Assembly: GCA_002320485.1 (NCBI GenBank)
Contig: DCKW01000007.1
Span: 32,910-38,736 of the forward strand
Length of the DNA: 5,827 nucleotides
Origin: Micavibrio sp. UBA1664
Lineage (GTDB): Bacteria; Pseudomonadota; Alphaproteobacteria; Micavibrionales; UBA1664
Direction of reading: 5' to 3'
The notes beneath the pieces are model-generated. The model was not told where the DNA came from. It searched no databases and saw only the letters and a program-made list of their open reading frames with translations. How positions within the stretch are numbered: the stretch's first letter is position 1; every line of letters begins with the position of its first letter. Below, piece after piece: positions 5,136 to 5,827 of this stretch. The position numbers were made by a program, and so were the translations under genes.

Positions 5136-5827
5136 ATGCCGCGCCCCTCAACCCGTATTGCCGATCAAATGAGAGACGTATCGATCGAAACGAATGTGAA
5201 CCGCTATGCCGAGGGATCATGCCTGATCAAATTCGGTAATACGCATGTGTTATGTACCGCCAGTATCGAGGAAAATGTTCCGGGATGGATGCGAAACAGC
5301 GGTAAAGGATGGATTACGGCGGAATACGGAATGTTACCGAGGTCTACTCATTCGCGTATTGACCGCGAGGCGGCACGCGGTAAACAATCGGGCCGCACAC
5401 AGGAAATCCAGCGTCTGATCGGTCGGTCATTGCGGGCGGTCGTCGATATGACGAAAATGGGGGAACGCCAAATCAAGATTGACTGTGACGTGATCCAAGC
5501 AGACGGCGGGACGCGCACGGCATCCATTACGGGCGGTTATGTTGCGATGATGCTCGCTTTTCAACATTTACAAACAATCGGGCTGATTTCAACGATTCCT
5601 GTTTCGGACAGTGTTGCCGCGATATCCTGTGGTATCTATAAGGGTGAATGCGTGCTCGACCTAGATTATGATGAGGATTCCGCCGCCGAGGCCGATTCAA
5701 ACTTTGTCTTGACCGGCAAGGGCCGTATTGTTGAAATTCAGGGCACGGCGGAAGCCGATCCGTTTACAGACGAACAATTCGCGCAACTCATGAGTCTTGC
5801 TAAAAAGGGTTGTAAAGAGCTGGCGGA
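5136..5827 (+). CDS. rph: Ribonuclease PH, first 230 residues, 3' end cut by the window
   Basis: RNase PH is a phosphate-dependent 3'-to-5' exoribonuclease that trims tRNA precursors and forms a cytoplasmic hexameric ring. The visible 230 residues are nearly the whole of a protein usually about 238 long. Conserved blocks are GNTHVLCTASIEE (34-46), GWITAEYGMLPRST (58-71), DREAARGKQSGRTQEIQRL (76-94), DCDVIQADGGTRTASITGG (116-134) and DLDYDEDSAAEAD (175-187). Arg87 and Arg127 correspond to the phosphate-binding arginines of the family, and Asp181 and Asp187 to the acidic metal-binding pair. The start has a strong AAGGAG (5125-5130) 5 nt upstream. The gene is divergent from grpE. In many alphaproteobacteria it is instead divergent from hrcA. 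Nothing in the visible part looks broken. Confidence 0.97.
   Translation, partial: MPRPSTRIADQMRDVSIETNVNRYAEGSCLIKFGNTHVLCTASIEENVPGWMRNSGKGWITAEYGMLPRSTHSRIDREAARGKQSGRTQEIQRLIGRSLRAVVDMTKMGERQIKIDCDVIQADGGTRTASITGGYVAMMLAFQHLQTIGLISTIPVSDSVAAISCGIYKGECVLDLDYDEDSAAEADSNFVLTGKGRIVEIQGTAEADPFTDEQFAQLMSLAKKGCKELA

Overview
The window looks like a chromosomal housekeeping segment from an alphaproteobacterium of moderate G+C. The DnaK ATPase domain, GrpE and RNase PH all read as alphaproteobacterial in style (for example GGMTRMP in DnaK, and SLRAVVD and DCDVIQADGG in RNase PH). I cannot fix the genus. A Micavibrio-like or other deep-branching alphaproteobacterium is possible, but that is a guess. 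I see no rRNA, tRNA, CRISPR array, insertion sequence or phage gene.

Layout, left to right. The 5' part of dnaK lies on the minus strand and runs off the left edge. A divergent intergenic region follows, with promoter-like signals for dnaK. Next, on the plus strand, is a large SLC13-type membrane transporter carrying two cytosolic RCK_C (TrkA_C) domains. It converges on a minus-strand msrA whose product has a signal peptide. The DNA upstream of msrA is A+T-rich and unusually dense in short symmetric repeats: an 8-bp direct repeat at an 11-bp period and three inverted repeats. Then come a small unrecognised minus-strand ORF for a 61-residue hydrophobic protein, and grpE on the minus strand. 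On the plus strand, rph runs off the right edge, divergent from grpE.

How the genes relate. DnaK is the Hsp70 chaperone and GrpE is its nucleotide-exchange factor. Here they are separate transcription units about 3 kb apart, with a protein-repair enzyme (MsrA) and a transporter between them. In many alphaproteobacteria the repressor gene hrcA lies between rph and grpE. Here it is missing, and no CIRCE operator is visible. Instead grpE has a promoter in which a sigma-32-like element (CTTGAA / GTTATAT) overlaps a good sigma-70-like one (TTGAAA-17-TATATT). This promoter also shows that the longer possible grpE start is wrong.

The least explained parts are the 61-residue ORF, which has its own extended -10 promoter, and the repeat-dense region between it and msrA. 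I found no multi-gene system that I would call undescribed. The best candidates for novelty are that small protein, the possible operator cluster upstream of msrA, and the basic insertion in the transporter's first RCK_C domain.
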